Of a stretch of DNA of 64,000 bases, positions 37,746-46,439 are shown piece after piece. Where the stretch lies: contig NZ_CP073578.1 of assembly GCF_018199995.1 (NCBI RefSeq), forward strand, positions 1,488,001 through 1,552,000, read 5' to 3'. The notes beneath the pieces were generated by a model. The model was given only the letters and a program-made list of their open reading frames with translations, made no database searches and was not told where the DNA came from. The first letter of the stretch is position 1, and each line of letters opens with the position of its first letter. This DNA is from Photobacterium sp. GJ3. Lineage in GTDB: Bacteria; Pseudomonadota; Gammaproteobacteria; Enterobacterales; Vibrionaceae. Both the position numbers and the translations under genes were made by a program.

Positions 37746-38132
37746 TCACAGAAGAATCGGAGGCTTCAGAAATGACGTGACGGGTTCGTCCCAGTGTCGC
37801 AGCTGATACGGATGCAAAGCGAATTCGGAAACAGAGGCAGACAGCACAATCGTTGGTGTCAGGATTGAACAGGGATGCTGGCAGGAGGGCTGACAGAGCT
37901 GACTGCAATGGACTTGCATATCAGACGAACAGTCGCTGGACATCTTGTTTGATTGCATCTGAAGGTCATCGCAACAAGGCATCTGTTCGATCATGGGGGG
38001 GCAGTTCGGATTGGAACTCTGGAACGACACAGAGGATGCGTTGGCAAAAGGCAGAAACAGCAACGACAGGATCATCATGCATATCCTGAAAGCACTTGAA
38101 CGAAGCGGTTGACTGTACACCTTTGATAACAT
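37746..38132 (-). CDS. Small exported Cys-rich protein, CopL/DUF2946-like
   Basis: 128 residues from the ATG at 38132, chosen because MLSKVYSQPLRSSAFR then MMILSLLFLPFANA makes a normal signal peptide. An ATG at 38078 has a better ribosome-binding site (AGGA, 5 bases) and would give 110 residues. The mature part has a run of about ten Cys (PNCPP, PCCDD, DCSSD, HCSQLC, SCQHPC) followed by a short C-terminus ending LKPPILL, which resembles the tail of DUF2946 and CopL-type copper proteins. The copper role is inference from that and from the neighbouring DUF411 gene. Confidence 0.55.
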   Translation of the reverse strand: MLSKVYSQPLRSSAFRICMMILSLLFLPFANASSVSFQSSNPNCPPMIEQMPCCDDLQMQSNKMSSDCSSDMQVHCSQLCQPSCQHPCSILTPTIVLSASVSEFALHPYQLRHWDEPVTSFLKPPILL

Positions 38133-38384
38133 GCGAATTGTGTATTCTTGCCTGTGCGTGGAGAACTTCAGGAGTATAACCCGCACTTGTTTGCGTTGCA
38201 TAATCAAGATCAAGAAAACGTCAGATTTCTAACGTTCTGAAATCTCACCAACTTGCATAAACCCAGGTTTGATGCGGCTTTGCGGGGTTCTCATTTGAAA
38301 GAAGCCTAACGTTTTTCTGACATTTCCTGTCTGCCTTTAGGCTTTAATTGCGCTGAATTGAGATTTTTTGCGCTAGGAACAGGT

Positions 38385-38741
38385 ATGCAATATACAGAAG
38401 AAGACAGAAAAGTCCTGTACGAAACATGGATGAGCTACAAGGCGAAGATGCGGGTCACTCAAATTGAGATGGCCAAGAAGCTGGGGGTCAGTCAGCTGTT
38501 CTTTTCCGATATCCTGCGGGGGAATTTGCCGCTGGAGCATCGTTTTGTCAGTCAGTTCTGTCAGTACATGGGGGTGGACCCGATTCTGACTATTCCGTCT
38601 CTGCGGGAGCAAATTGGGGGGGCGTTACCGAATACCGTGACCTTGACGAACACCTATATCGTTGATGGTAATATTAAAAATGTGCGTTATAGTGGAAACC
38701 AGATTGTCGTTGAATACGAACATAATGTGACGACGCATTGA
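38385..38741 (+). CDS. Small helix-turn-helix (XRE-type) protein
   Basis: 118 residues from the ATG with AGGA 7 bases upstream. The N-terminal half is an XRE-like HTH: TQIEMAKKLGVSQLFFSDILRG followed by LEHRFVSQFCQYMGVDP. The C-terminal 40 residues are beta-rich (NTVTLTNTYIVDGNIKNV), perhaps a dimerisation or ligand part. Target genes are unknown. It lies in front of the oxidoreductase gene on the same strand with about 80 bases between. Confidence 0.75.
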   Translation: MQYTEEDRKVLYETWMSYKAKMRVTQIEMAKKLGVSQLFFSDILRGNLPLEHRFVSQFCQYMGVDPILTIPSLREQIGGALPNTVTLTNTYIVDGNIKNVRYSGNQIVVEYEHNVTTH

Positions 38742-38822
38742 TTGGCATTGAAAGACGATGTCTTTCTCAGAAAGTTCTTGTCACGGATAAGGGCTTTTTT
38801 TGTGCCTGAAATATAAGGAGAG

Positions 38823-39740
38823 ATGATGAAAATCGGGATGATTGGGTTAGGGGATATTGCTCAGAAAGCCTACCTGCCAGTGATCACGCAGTGGCCCGGC
38901 GTAGACCTGGTGCTGTGTACAAGAAATGCAGAGACGTTGCAGCGGATTGCCTCGGTTCACCGGATTCAGTCTTTCGTGACGGACTATCGTGCGCTGGTGG
39001 ACTTCGGTGTGGATGGCGTGATGATTCATAGTGCGACTTCTTCTCATGCAGAGATTGCCAGTTTTTTTCTGAATCATGGCATCGCGGTCTTTGTGGATAA
39101 ACCACTGAGCGATCATTACGCCGATTGCGAACGTTTATGTGATCTTGCCGAGCAGAAACAATTGCCGCTGTTTATGGGGTTCAATCGTCGCTATCTGCCT
39201 TTGGTCAGCCCCTATCTGACGCCCGATAAAGTCACGAATTCGCTTCAAGCGATTCGCTGGCAGAAACACCGGCTGAATCAACCGGGGGAACTGCGAACCT
39301 TTGTGTTTGATGACTTGATTCATCCGCTCGATAGTATCAATCTGACCGGGACTGTCAGTGCCGATATGCTTCACGTACGCACGCAACATTATCAGGGGCA
39401 GATTGCGCGTCTTGATGTTGAATGGCAGCAGCACGAGACGCTGTTTCAGGCCGCCATGAACCGAATGAATGGTGTGACCGCAGAGCAGATAACGCTGAAT
39501 TTCGAAAATCAGACTTATCATTTCGATTCTCTGGCGACGGGGACGCACTGGGAAAGGGGCGTTGAGACGACACTGGCGCTGCCAGACTGGACACCGATGC
39601 TCGATAGTAAAGGCTTTACCGCGATGATTGCGCATTGGCTTGAGGTGGTGAAAGCCGGGAAAATGGCGACGGCCCTGATGCAGCGGAATCTGAATTCTCA
39701 TTTTCTTGCCGAAGCAATTTGTCAGCAACTGGATCCATAA
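38823..39740 (+). CDS. Gfo/Idh/MocA-family oxidoreductase
   Basis: 305 residues. N-terminal Rossmann fold starts KIGMIGLGDIAQKAYLPVI; the conserved EKP-like motif appears as VDKPLSDHYADC, with the Lys expected to contact NAD(P) and substrate. MGFNRRYLPLV and the C-terminal sheet domain (THWERGVETTLALPDW) match the YhhX/MviM type of this family. The substrate, probably a sugar or sugar-derived compound, is not readable. The start is either of two adjacent ATGs after AAGGAGAG. Confidence 0.85.
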   Translation: MMKIGMIGLGDIAQKAYLPVITQWPGVDLVLCTRNAETLQRIASVHRIQSFVTDYRALVDFGVDGVMIHSATSSHAEIASFFLNHGIAVFVDKPLSDHYADCERLCDLAEQKQLPLFMGFNRRYLPLVSPYLTPDKVTNSLQAIRWQKHRLNQPGELRTFVFDDLIHPLDSINLTGTVSADMLHVRTQHYQGQIARLDVEWQQHETLFQAAMNRMNGVTAEQITLNFENQTYHFDSLATGTHWERGVETTLALPDWTPMLDSKGFTAMIAHWLEVVKAGKMATALMQRNLNSHFLAEAICQQLDP

Positions 39741-39977
39741 AGACGCATTTCGCGATACTTTCTTCAGGTCAATCTGGCGCTCAGGTTGACCATTTTATTT
39801 CGAACTCAAACTTTTTAAATGAATGCAAGGCGTCTTTTGCAAGCTTTGTATGAGTGACTAATTTCTGCTCACTTATGTTTGCTTACATTGTTTTTGTGCG
39901 AAAAATGTCCGATTCCGTTGGATTTACGAAAATGAAGCTGGTAGTGTGCGTTCCCTCACACAACTAGTGAGAAATTT

Positions 39978-41528
39978 ATGTACTCCACCAAACAATTCGG
40001 AGCTGATCGATTGGTTTCAGTTCTAACGATTGGCTTCCTGAGCCTCTTTCTGATCGCAGCGATTGTCGATCTGTCTTGGGTATCTTCTGTCATTCAAACC
40101 TTATTTGGCCAGTCGACGGCGGCTTTCGGTCATTTCTGGCAGTGGTTGATGCTGCTGAACTTCATTCTGGCCGTCGCCATGGCGCTGTCACCTTTGGGTA
40201 AAGTCAAACTGGGTCAGGCCAAGCAACCAGAGATCGGTCAGTTCCGATGGACCGCCATGATCATGTGTACGCTGCTGGCTGGTGGCGGTGTGTTCTGGTC
40301 TGCTGCAGAGCCTATCTATCATTTTGTGACAACGCCACCAACCTTTGATGGCTTGCAGGCGGCTTCTGCTGAGGCCGTTGCGCCAGCGCTGAGTCAGAGT
40401 TTTCTGCACTGGGGCTTTTTAGCCTGGGCAGTGCTGGGGACGCTGGCAACCATTGTGCTGATGTATGCGCATCATCAGAAAGGCATTCAGCTTCGTCCGA
40501 GAGCTTTGCTCTATCCATTGCTTGGGGATCGGCTGGAAAACCATTGGCTGGGTTCGGTCATTGATGCATGTTCTATTATTGCGGTCGCTGCGGGGACCAT
40601 CGGTCCGATTGGCTTCCTGGCTTCGCAACTGGGTTACAGTCTGCATGTTGTGGCTGGGCTGGATAATTCGGTGCTGACACAAGTGATGTTGCTGGCAGGT
40701 GTCGTGACCATTTACTCACTGTCAGCGGCAACCGGGATGGATAAAGGCTTGCAGTGGCTCAGTCGCTTTAACGTGATTGTGGCGGTGTGTTTGCTGGTGG
40801 TGATGCTGCTGTTAGGGCCAACCGGTTTTATTGTTGAACATTTTTCGCAGGCGATGCTCGTTTATATTCAGCATTTGCCGGAAATGAGCCTGACGAATGA
40901 ATCTCCCGGCTGGAATGCCTGGTGGACCTGGTTCTTCTGGGGATGGTTCATTGGTTTTGCACCCATGATGGCGATTTTCATTGCCCGTATTTCTGTGGGT
41001 CGCAGCATTCGTGAGCTGGTGATGACGGTGGCGATTGGCGCGCCATTGGTGACGCACTTCTGGTTTTCTGTGTTGGGCGGTTCCGGGATCTTTTTCGAAC
41101 TGATGCAGCCTGGCGTGATTTCCGAGCCGCTGAATGAAGGTGGTTTACCGGCGGTATTGCTTGCAACACTGGCTCAGTTGCCAGCGAGCGACTGGTTGAT
41201 TCCTGCATTCCTGGTGCTGACCACGACTTTCGTTGTCACAACCGGAGATTCAATGGCTTATGCGATAGCGATGGTGACATCGGGTAAAAATGAACCGATG
41301 ACCAGTCATCGTGTATTCTGGGCTGTCGCCATGGGTGGTGTTGCTGCAGTCCTGTTGATGGCTGGAGATGGTGGCCTGAATGCATTACAGTCATTTATTG
41401 TGATCACGGCTGTCCCCGTTTCTTTCCTGATGCTCTTTACTTTGCTGACGGGTCCTCAGGCGGCGGTACGAATGTATCGCGCGACTGTTAAGCCAGAGCG
41501 CAACGCCTCACTGGCCACAGAGTCGTGA
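39978..41528 (+). CDS. BCCT-family betaine/choline/carnitine-type transporter
   Basis: 516 residues with about 12 membrane segments. The family signature is complete: WNAWWTWFFWGWFIGFAPMM, followed by IARISVGRSIREL. The Trp-rich segment carries substrate-binding residues in BetP and CaiT. Also visible: GGGVFWSAAEPIYHF and the TTGDSMAYAIAM segment in TM10. The N- and C-terminal tails are short, so osmotic sensing as in BetP is unlikely from the tail alone. The likely substrate is glycine betaine or a relative. A terminator follows. Confidence 0.92.
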   Translation: MYSTKQFGADRLVSVLTIGFLSLFLIAAIVDLSWVSSVIQTLFGQSTAAFGHFWQWLMLLNFILAVAMALSPLGKVKLGQAKQPEIGQFRWTAMIMCTLLAGGGVFWSAAEPIYHFVTTPPTFDGLQAASAEAVAPALSQSFLHWGFLAWAVLGTLATIVLMYAHHQKGIQLRPRALLYPLLGDRLENHWLGSVIDACSIIAVAAGTIGPIGFLASQLGYSLHVVAGLDNSVLTQVMLLAGVVTIYSLSAATGMDKGLQWLSRFNVIVAVCLLVVMLLLGPTGFIVEHFSQAMLVYIQHLPEMSLTNESPGWNAWWTWFFWGWFIGFAPMMAIFIARISVGRSIRELVMTVAIGAPLVTHFWFSVLGGSGIFFELMQPGVISEPLNEGGLPAVLLATLAQLPASDWLIPAFLVLTTTFVVTTGDSMAYAIAMVTSGKNEPMTSHRVFWAVAMGGVAAVLLMAGDGGLNALQSFIVITAVPVSFLMLFTLLTGPQAAVRMYRATVKPERNASLATES

Positions 41529-41567
41529 ATAACGACTCGCTCAGTGAGACGACAGGTTGATAAAAAG

Positions 41568-41591
41568 AACGCCCTCCATATGGAGGGCGTT
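41568..41591. terminator. Bidirectional terminator between the BCCT gene and rsgA
   Basis: AACGCCCTCC / GGAGGGCGTT stem, T-rich on the plus side and A-rich before it. Confidence 0.8.
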
Positions 41592-41594
41592 TGT

Positions 41595-42653
41595 TTAGGC
41601 TCGGTTTTTTTGTTTCCGATTGTTTTTCTGAATGGCGTGATAATATCGGCCAAGTTGTTTTGATTTTGCACGCTTCTCGGCAATACTCGCTGAGTTGAAT
41701 GCGATTTCCCGATTGAGCTTGTGATAGTTTCTGAGCCGTCGCTCGTCCAGATCTCCGGATTCAATGGCTTGCTGTACAGCGCATCCCGGTTCTTGCTGAT
41801 GCGAACAATCGCCGAATCGGCATTGCGTTGCCAGTGCTTCGATATCCGAGAAGGTTGCAGTGATGCCATCCTCGCAATCTGCGAGTTGTAACTCCCGCAT
41901 TCCCGGCGTATCAACCAGCAGTGCACCTTCAGGCATCAGATGAAGTGAGCGCGAGGTGGTCGTATGCCGACCTTTACTGTCATCTTCCCGGATACCGCCG
42001 GTTTGCTGTGCTTCGGTGGCCAGAAGCGTATTGACCAGCGTTGATTTACCTGCACCGGATGAGCCAAGAAAAGCGACTGTTTTTCCCTGGCCGCACCATG
42101 GCGATAATCTGGCGACGCTTTCCGGATCAAGCCCATTGATGGCTTCGACCATCAGCATGCCATCGATTTGCTGAACCTGCGCCTGAAGCTCGGCTGGATC
42201 CTCAACGCAGTCGGCTTTCGATAACACGATGACCGGTTCCACGCCAGCCTGATGGGCCAGCGCTAAGTAGCGTTCAATCCGGCTGAGATTGAAATCCTGG
42301 TTTAATGAGCAAACGATGAAGACCGTATCCAGATTACTGGCAATGAGTTGTTCTTCAACTTTACTGCCGGCAGCTTTGCGCCAGAAACAGGAAAATCGAT
42401 CCAGTAAACGGACAAACTGCTGTTGGGGGGTGATCAGCACCCAGTCTCCGACAGCGAGCGAGGGCATCGCCGGCACAACCTGAAGTGACACGGAGCCATG
42501 CTCAGCAATGACTTCGATTCGGCTGCGATGGACAGCGCTGACGCGTGCAGGCTGACAGTGTTCCCACTCATCGAGAGACAGTTGTTGTTGTAGAAATGGT
42601 TTCCAACCCAGTTGATGTAGTGAAATGACTGGTTGAGAAATCAGTGTTGTCAT
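41595..42653 (-). CDS. rsgA: Ribosome small-subunit-dependent GTPase RsgA
   Basis: 352-residue circularly permuted GTPase. OB-fold N-terminus (VGDWVLITP), G4-like LSKADCV before G1 GSSGAGKST, G2 GRHTTTSR, G3 DTPGMREL, then the zinc site CRFGDCSHQQEPGC and a basic C-terminal helix. RsgA checks late 30S subunit maturation. It may be a second RsgA-type copy, since the usual rsgA neighbours (orn, psd) are absent. The ribosome-binding site is AGGGG, ten bases before the ATG; upstream lies a leader peptide and pairing segments that can hide that site (see separate entries). No partner gene in the operon. Confidence 0.9.
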   Translation of the reverse strand: MTTLISQPVISLHQLGWKPFLQQQLSLDEWEHCQPARVSAVHRSRIEVIAEHGSVSLQVVPAMPSLAVGDWVLITPQQQFVRLLDRFSCFWRKAAGSKVEEQLIASNLDTVFIVCSLNQDFNLSRIERYLALAHQAGVEPVIVLSKADCVEDPAELQAQVQQIDGMLMVEAINGLDPESVARLSPWCGQGKTVAFLGSSGAGKSTLVNTLLATEAQQTGGIREDDSKGRHTTTSRSLHLMPEGALLVDTPGMRELQLADCEDGITATFSDIEALATQCRFGDCSHQQEPGCAVQQAIESGDLDERRLRNYHKLNREIAFNSASIAEKRAKSKQLGRYYHAIQKNNRKQKNRA

Positions 42654-42663
42654 GATGTGTTTA

Positions 42664-42823
42664 CCCCTGACGCAATTGCGTCATTGACTGAAATAGAAAA
42701 TTTTCAGGGGCAATGCGGCCCCGGTCAGAATGAACCGGGCAAGAATTGGGGAAGGGGCAGAAGCGAAGCGGTTGATGTATCGCGTATCGCTTACTGGCTC
42801 AATACCTGTGTCTGTGCCCGGCG
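42664..42823 (-). promoter_or_regulatory. Candidate translational attenuator of rsgA
   Basis: On the mRNA, five segments can pair in alternative ways. Segment 0 is GCCGGGCA within leader codons 7-9 and pairs with segment 1, TGCCCGGT (42741-42734), with one G-U. Segment 1 (CCCGGT, 42739-42734) also pairs with segment 2, ACCGGG (42725-42720). Segment 2 (GGGGC, 42722-42718) pairs with segment 3, GCCCC (42711-42707). Segment 3 (CCCCTGA, 42710-42704) pairs with segment 4, TCAGGGG (42670-42664), which holds the rsgA ribosome-binding site. A 16-base palindrome TGACGCAATTGCGTCA (42668-42683) abuts segment 4. The layout resembles erm-type attenuators; function is inferred. Confidence 0.5.
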
Positions 42824-42841
42824 GGTCATGAATACAATCAT
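42791..42841 (-). CDS. Leader peptide upstream of rsgA
   Basis: 16 codons, MIVFMTRRAQTQVLSQ, with an excellent ribosome-binding site GGAGG 7 bases before the ATG, which is stronger than that of rsgA itself. The stop lies 137 bases before the rsgA start. Codons 7-9 (Arg-Arg-Ala) contain the GC-rich segment that can pair with downstream RNA. The short length, position and site strength fit a regulatory leader rather than a functional protein. No similar peptide is known to me. Confidence 0.55.
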   Translation of the reverse strand: MIVFMTRRAQTQVLSQ

Positions 42842-42962
42842 CTTGTGTCCTCCAAAATTAGGTCTTTTAAGTGCCTGAAATTTAGCAGGCAATCTTTAGC
42901 GTGTCCAGAACCGGCACGGAAAATTTGTGTTTGGTTCCGGACACAGCAGCAACTGAGCGAAA

Positions 42963-43673
42963 TTAGGCGGTCAGAAAGGCATCTTTACGAGCGTTAAAGC
43001 GCTTAACCAAATCATCAATCTGCGTTTGACAGTATGGGCGCAAACCGCTCATCAGCATTTTTTTACGACCTTCGCCGACGACTTCACCATCTTCTGTAAA
43101 GCTGAATGCCAGCGTGACGCTGCCACGTTTGCCATCAGACTCAATGATGGAGTCTGTCAATTCAACTTGTGGGGATTCCAGATCCAGACGGCTGAATTCG
43201 AGTGCCATGCTTTCATAAATCACCAGCGGGCGGGCAGGGTTGATCATCACCTGCTCAGATTCCATCAGCGGCACCATAATATGCGGGAAATTCATTCCGG
43301 AAAACTTCACGTAGTTTTTCGTGACAGTCTCAATCAGCTTGGTGTTGTGTGAAATCTCACCATCGCGCGTGACATGCAGATATTCTTTTCCTTTTTCATC
43401 AACCAAAGATAAATCATTGGCTGATTTGGTGTTGATGGTCAGCTCAACGCCGTCAGTAATCATGCCAGCAAATTCAACGTGCATTTTCTGGCTCAGGCCT
43501 GTTTTGGCCAGCATCACTGAAAACAGCAGATCACCCGGAACGCAGAATCGTTTGTTGTCTGCATCGTGAATCGGGTTAAAGTCACCGGCGATTTTTTTAG
43601 CAAAATAGCTGGCTTGCTCACGGGAAAAAGAATAACGACCGCTGTGTTCAGCGAAGTAAGCATCTAGAAACAT
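42963..43673 (-). CDS. DUF3581 family protein
   Basis: 236 residues. The N-terminus MFLDAYFAEHSGRYSFSREQASYFAKKIAGDFNPIHD region matches DUF3581 of gamma-proteobacteria. The segment DFNPIHDADNKRFCVPGDLL resembles the hot-dog (MaoC-like) hydratase active-site pattern DFNPIH, so a hot-dog fold acting on acyl substrates is plausible, but no activity is established. The start is the ATG at 43673; a TTG one codon earlier is in frame. Confidence 0.8.
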   Translation of the reverse strand: MFLDAYFAEHSGRYSFSREQASYFAKKIAGDFNPIHDADNKRFCVPGDLLFSVMLAKTGLSQKMHVEFAGMITDGVELTINTKSANDLSLVDEKGKEYLHVTRDGEISHNTKLIETVTKNYVKFSGMNFPHIMVPLMESEQVMINPARPLVIYESMALEFSRLDLESPQVELTDSIIESDGKRGSVTLAFSFTEDGEVVGEGRKKMLMSGLRPYCQTQIDDLVKRFNARKDAFLTA

Positions 43674-43911
43674 CAAGTTGTAACTACCTTAGATCATCGT
43701 AATCCGGGTAGTTTAACCGAAAAAAGTGGATTCAATGGTCCAGCCAGATGGGTGCTGTATCAGAAATAAGACATTGTTCGGGACTTTCAATAAAAGTGAT
43801 GCAACAGATACCCTACTGGGGTATTATCCCGAGCCATTTGGGTAACCCCGAAACCGATCTGGACGTGTAGAAGAGGCCAGAGACTATAAGCGGTAGGGAA
43901 ACTGCATTCGA

Positions 43912-43944
43912 AAAGGTGCTCAGACCTATGAGTCTGAGCACCTT
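43912..43944. terminator. Hairpin terminator downstream of the 36-residue peptide gene
   Basis: AAGGTGCTCAGAC / GTCTGAGCACCTT, a perfect 13-base stem, followed on the minus strand by TT and on both sides by short A/T stretches. Confidence 0.7.
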
Positions 43945-43994
43945 ATTATCTGGTTCAGTGTGAATTTGGTTTATGTCTGGCTGAATTCTGACGA

Positions 43995-44105
43995 TCACAA
44001 AATCATCAGCAACAATCCAACAGCAAGAATGCAACCCCCGGCAATGGCTGTTCTGCCAATCAGTCCGATGAGACTCGGAACGATCATTTCATCATGATGA
44101 TGCAT
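43995..44105 (-). CDS. 36-residue His-rich single-span membrane peptide
   Basis: Reads MHHHDEMIVPSLIGLIGRTA then a hydrophobic span (AIAGGCILAVGLLLMIL). The ribosome-binding site GGAGG is well placed before the ATG, and a strong hairpin follows the stop, so it looks like a complete small transcription unit. One transmembrane helix with a His/Asp/Glu N-terminus that could bind metal. I do not recognise the family. The region from here back to 43677 holds nothing else that I can support. Confidence 0.6.
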   Translation of the reverse strand: MHHHDEMIVPSLIGLIGRTAIAGGCILAVGLLLMIL

Positions 44106-44288
44106 CGATACCCTCCATTTGTTTTTATCATTTATTTATTCTGACCACCAAGATGCCCGTTGAATCATCAGCACGATGGTCTTTTTCTTCAGTATAGTCC
44201 AGGGCAGGAAGGGTATTGTTTCTGCAAAATAAAATTAATATTCCCTAGGATAAAAGAAGCGCCCAGATAAAGCGTACCTGAATCAAAC

Positions 44289-44660
44289 ATGCGTCTATAC
44301 TCACAGAAAACAACAGCAAAAAAGTGGTTTGTGGTGAAAAAAATGACAATCTTCTTATTAGCATTGGGTGGTGTGATTCAGGTTGCTGCGACTTACGTGG
44401 CTTTTTTTACGCAGTTTTCCGGCCATTTGTATCTGGCTACTATTCTGATGGTGATCGCTTTAGCTAGTTTAATGGCCATTCGCAGTTTAATTGCCCCGGT
44501 TTGTTTGCTGGCTGGGATTATTATTGGCTTGGCAATTTCTCAAAACCAGGCTGATCTGAAATTCCTGAATCAGATGAATCAAATGATGAATCTGACTCAC
44601 CAGCCTGAGCTTCATTTCAGCCCAAGTGTTTCCAAGGTTCATGACGCTGTGGCTGAGTAA
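44289..44660 (+). CDS. Small integral membrane protein, uncharacterised
   Basis: 123 residues with about three hydrophobic segments (about 19-40, 46-62, 66-83) and a soluble Asn/Gln/Met-rich C-terminus (LNQMNQMMNLTHQPELHF). An N-terminal basic patch (KKTTAKKW, VKK) favours an inside N-terminus. An alternative start is the ATG at 44343. It ends 3 bases before the converging transglycosylase gene. No family recognised. Confidence 0.5.
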   Translation: MRLYSQKTTAKKWFVVKKMTIFLLALGGVIQVAATYVAFFTQFSGHLYLATILMVIALASLMAIRSLIAPVCLLAGIIIGLAISQNQADLKFLNQMNQMMNLTHQPELHFSPSVSKVHDAVAE

Positions 44661-44663
44661 ACG

Positions 44664-45890
44664 TTAGGGTTGAACCGTTACCGGAACCGGAACCGGAACC
44701 GAAATCGGAACGAACAAGCGTTGCCCCACTTGAATTTTACTATTCGCGAGTTGGTTCACCTGCTGAATTGTATTGATAGAGGTGTCATTTTTTTGGGCGA
44801 TTTTCATTAAAGTATCACCAGGCTGAATGAAATGAATCCGGTATTGATGCTTCGTATAGTGCGATTTATTATCCTGATAAAAATGCGCCAATTGTTTTTG
44901 TGGCAACAGTAAAATATTGTCGGTGTTTTTCAAGGTCAGGCCAGTACGATAAGCTGGATTTAATCGATAAAAAAACGCGCTGGACAAACCTGCATCATGC
45001 GCAACTTGCTTGAGTGGAATTTGCTGATTAATGATCACTTGGGTCAGTACGGGATGATCAGGGATGAATGCCAGGGTTGATTGCCAGGGTTGATAATTTT
45101 TCAGCAGTTGGCTTAATGCAAGCAGCTTTGGCACATAGTGTTCTGTTTCTTTAGGAAGATCTAAAGACCAGAAGTCGGTTGGTTTGCCCTGAGATTTGTT
45201 GCGTTTGATGGCTTTCCGTACCCGGCTTTCGCCAGTGTTATAGGCGGCAATGGCATGAAGCCAGTTTCCATCAAACCTCGCATAAAGATACTCAAGTAAA
45301 TCCAGCGCAGCCTGTGTTGATGCAACAATGTCCAGTCTGCCATCATAGCCAGGCACAATGGATAACCCGAAGGCTTTTCCAGTGGCTTTGGTCATTTGCC
45401 ATAATCCGGCCGCACCTTGATGCGAATAAGCATCCGGATCAAAAGCGCTTTCGATAAAGGGTAATAAAGCGAGCTCTGCCGGAAGCCCCCGGGACTGCAC
45501 ATGTTCGTAAATATAGAAGAGAAAGGGTTTGGCTCGTTCAGATACGGTGCTGATGTGTAAAGGGCGACTGTGATACCAGTGGCGATAGTAGCGTATCCGG
45601 GGCTCATCAGGGATGGCCATGAAAGAATCTCTTGAGATCCGATCCCAGAGACTGGCTTCTTTCATTAATGACAACTCAGGCAACGTCGGGCGCTGATAAT
45701 TGCCGGGCAAGCCTGTTGCCAGATAACGGCCAGCCAGTTCATGATGGCCAATTGTGCACTGGCGAATCGTGTTTGGTGTCAGGGTGAGGGCTGTTTTAGC
45801 ATTGGATTCTTTTGTTTCTGAAACAGACAGAGAAGAGCAACCGGTCAATATCTGAAATGAGAAAAGAAACAACGGTATGGCATACTTCAT
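44664..45890 (-). CDS. Membrane-bound lytic murein transglycosylase, MltD-like lipoprotein
   Basis: 408 residues from the ATG at 45890 (AGG 7 bases upstream), which gives a proper lipoprotein signal peptide with lipobox LTGC. The SLT domain has ESAFDPDAYSHQGAAGLWQM (catalytic Glu) and AYNTGESRVRKAI. A single clear C-terminal LysM (IQPGDTLMKIAQKNDTS to VGQRLFVP) binds peptidoglycan; E. coli MltD has two. It cuts glycan strands in the periplasm to give anhydro ends. The protein ends in a Val-Pro repeat (PVPVPVTV) encoded by a short GGAACC-type DNA repeat. A longer frame to 46001 exists but lacks a signal peptide. Confidence 0.85.
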   Translation of the reverse strand: MKYAIPLFLFSFQILTGCSSLSVSETKESNAKTALTLTPNTIRQCTIGHHELAGRYLATGLPGNYQRPTLPELSLMKEASLWDRISRDSFMAIPDEPRIRYYRHWYHSRPLHISTVSERAKPFLFYIYEHVQSRGLPAELALLPFIESAFDPDAYSHQGAAGLWQMTKATGKAFGLSIVPGYDGRLDIVASTQAALDLLEYLYARFDGNWLHAIAAYNTGESRVRKAIKRNKSQGKPTDFWSLDLPKETEHYVPKLLALSQLLKNYQPWQSTLAFIPDHPVLTQVIINQQIPLKQVAHDAGLSSAFFYRLNPAYRTGLTLKNTDNILLLPQKQLAHFYQDNKSHYTKHQYRIHFIQPGDTLMKIAQKNDTSINTIQQVNQLANSKIQVGQRLFVPISVPVPVPVTVQP

Positions 45891-46020
45891 GGTTAAACCT
45901 GCCGGGGTGAATGAGACCAAGTTCAGACTTTTTTGTTGTGCATTTAAGATATAGCAAGACAACTTTGTGCAAACTGTCTGCATTTTGATACGGTTGCGCA
46001 ATTGGTAGAGGAGAAGTGTT

Positions 46021-46395
46021 GTGTCCCCGCAGAATCAACGATTGCAGCAGATTGAAGAACACCTTCAGGCAATGATGGGTGTACAGGTGGAATTCCCGTT
46101 CGGACCTGAGCCGAAAGTGTTTAAAGTGGCTGGAAAGATGTTTGCCTGGACGGCTGTGAAAGATGGAATACCGGTAATGACGGTGAAAGCATCACCGGGC
46201 GATGTCGCTTTCTTAATTGATGAGTTCCAGGACATTACACCTGGGTATCATATGAACAAGCGTCATTGGGTCACGGTTCGTCTAAACGGGCAGGTTGAGC
46301 AAGGCATGTTGGAAGATTTAGCCACCACATCTTATACCTTGGTGGTTCGAAAGCTGACGAAGGCCAAACAAAAGTCGCTGGGTTTCACGGAATAA
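46021..46395 (+). CDS. MmcQ/YjbR-family protein
   Basis: 124 residues, a CyaY-like alpha/beta fold by family. Visible: KVFKVAGKMFAWTAVKDG, a MTVKASPGD strand, TPGYHMNKRHWVTVRLNG and the final DLATTSYTLVVRKLTK, all characteristic of YjbR. The family is described as DNA-binding but its role is unsettled. The start is GTG with GAGGAG upstream. It diverges from the transglycosylase gene. Confidence 0.85.
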   Translation: MSPQNQRLQQIEEHLQAMMGVQVEFPFGPEPKVFKVAGKMFAWTAVKDGIPVMTVKASPGDVAFLIDEFQDITPGYHMNKRHWVTVRLNGQVEQGMLEDLATTSYTLVVRKLTKAKQKSLGFTE

Positions 46396-46420
46396 TCAAC
46401 GCCACAAAAGTGGCGTTGAA
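46396..46420. terminator. Hairpin between the YjbR gene and the outer-membrane protein gene
   Basis: TCAACGCCAC / GTGGCGTTGA stem with an AAAA loop; no T run on either side, so terminator activity is uncertain. Confidence 0.45.
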
Positions 46421-46439
46421 GCATAGGGGGGAGTTTGGG

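Noticed and set aside
44670..44705. Tandem GGAACC-type repeat, also echoed at 7546-7566
   Set aside because: It is the coding end of the transglycosylase (Val-Pro repeat) or 3' UTR; short and imperfect, so no mobile element or phase switch is implied.
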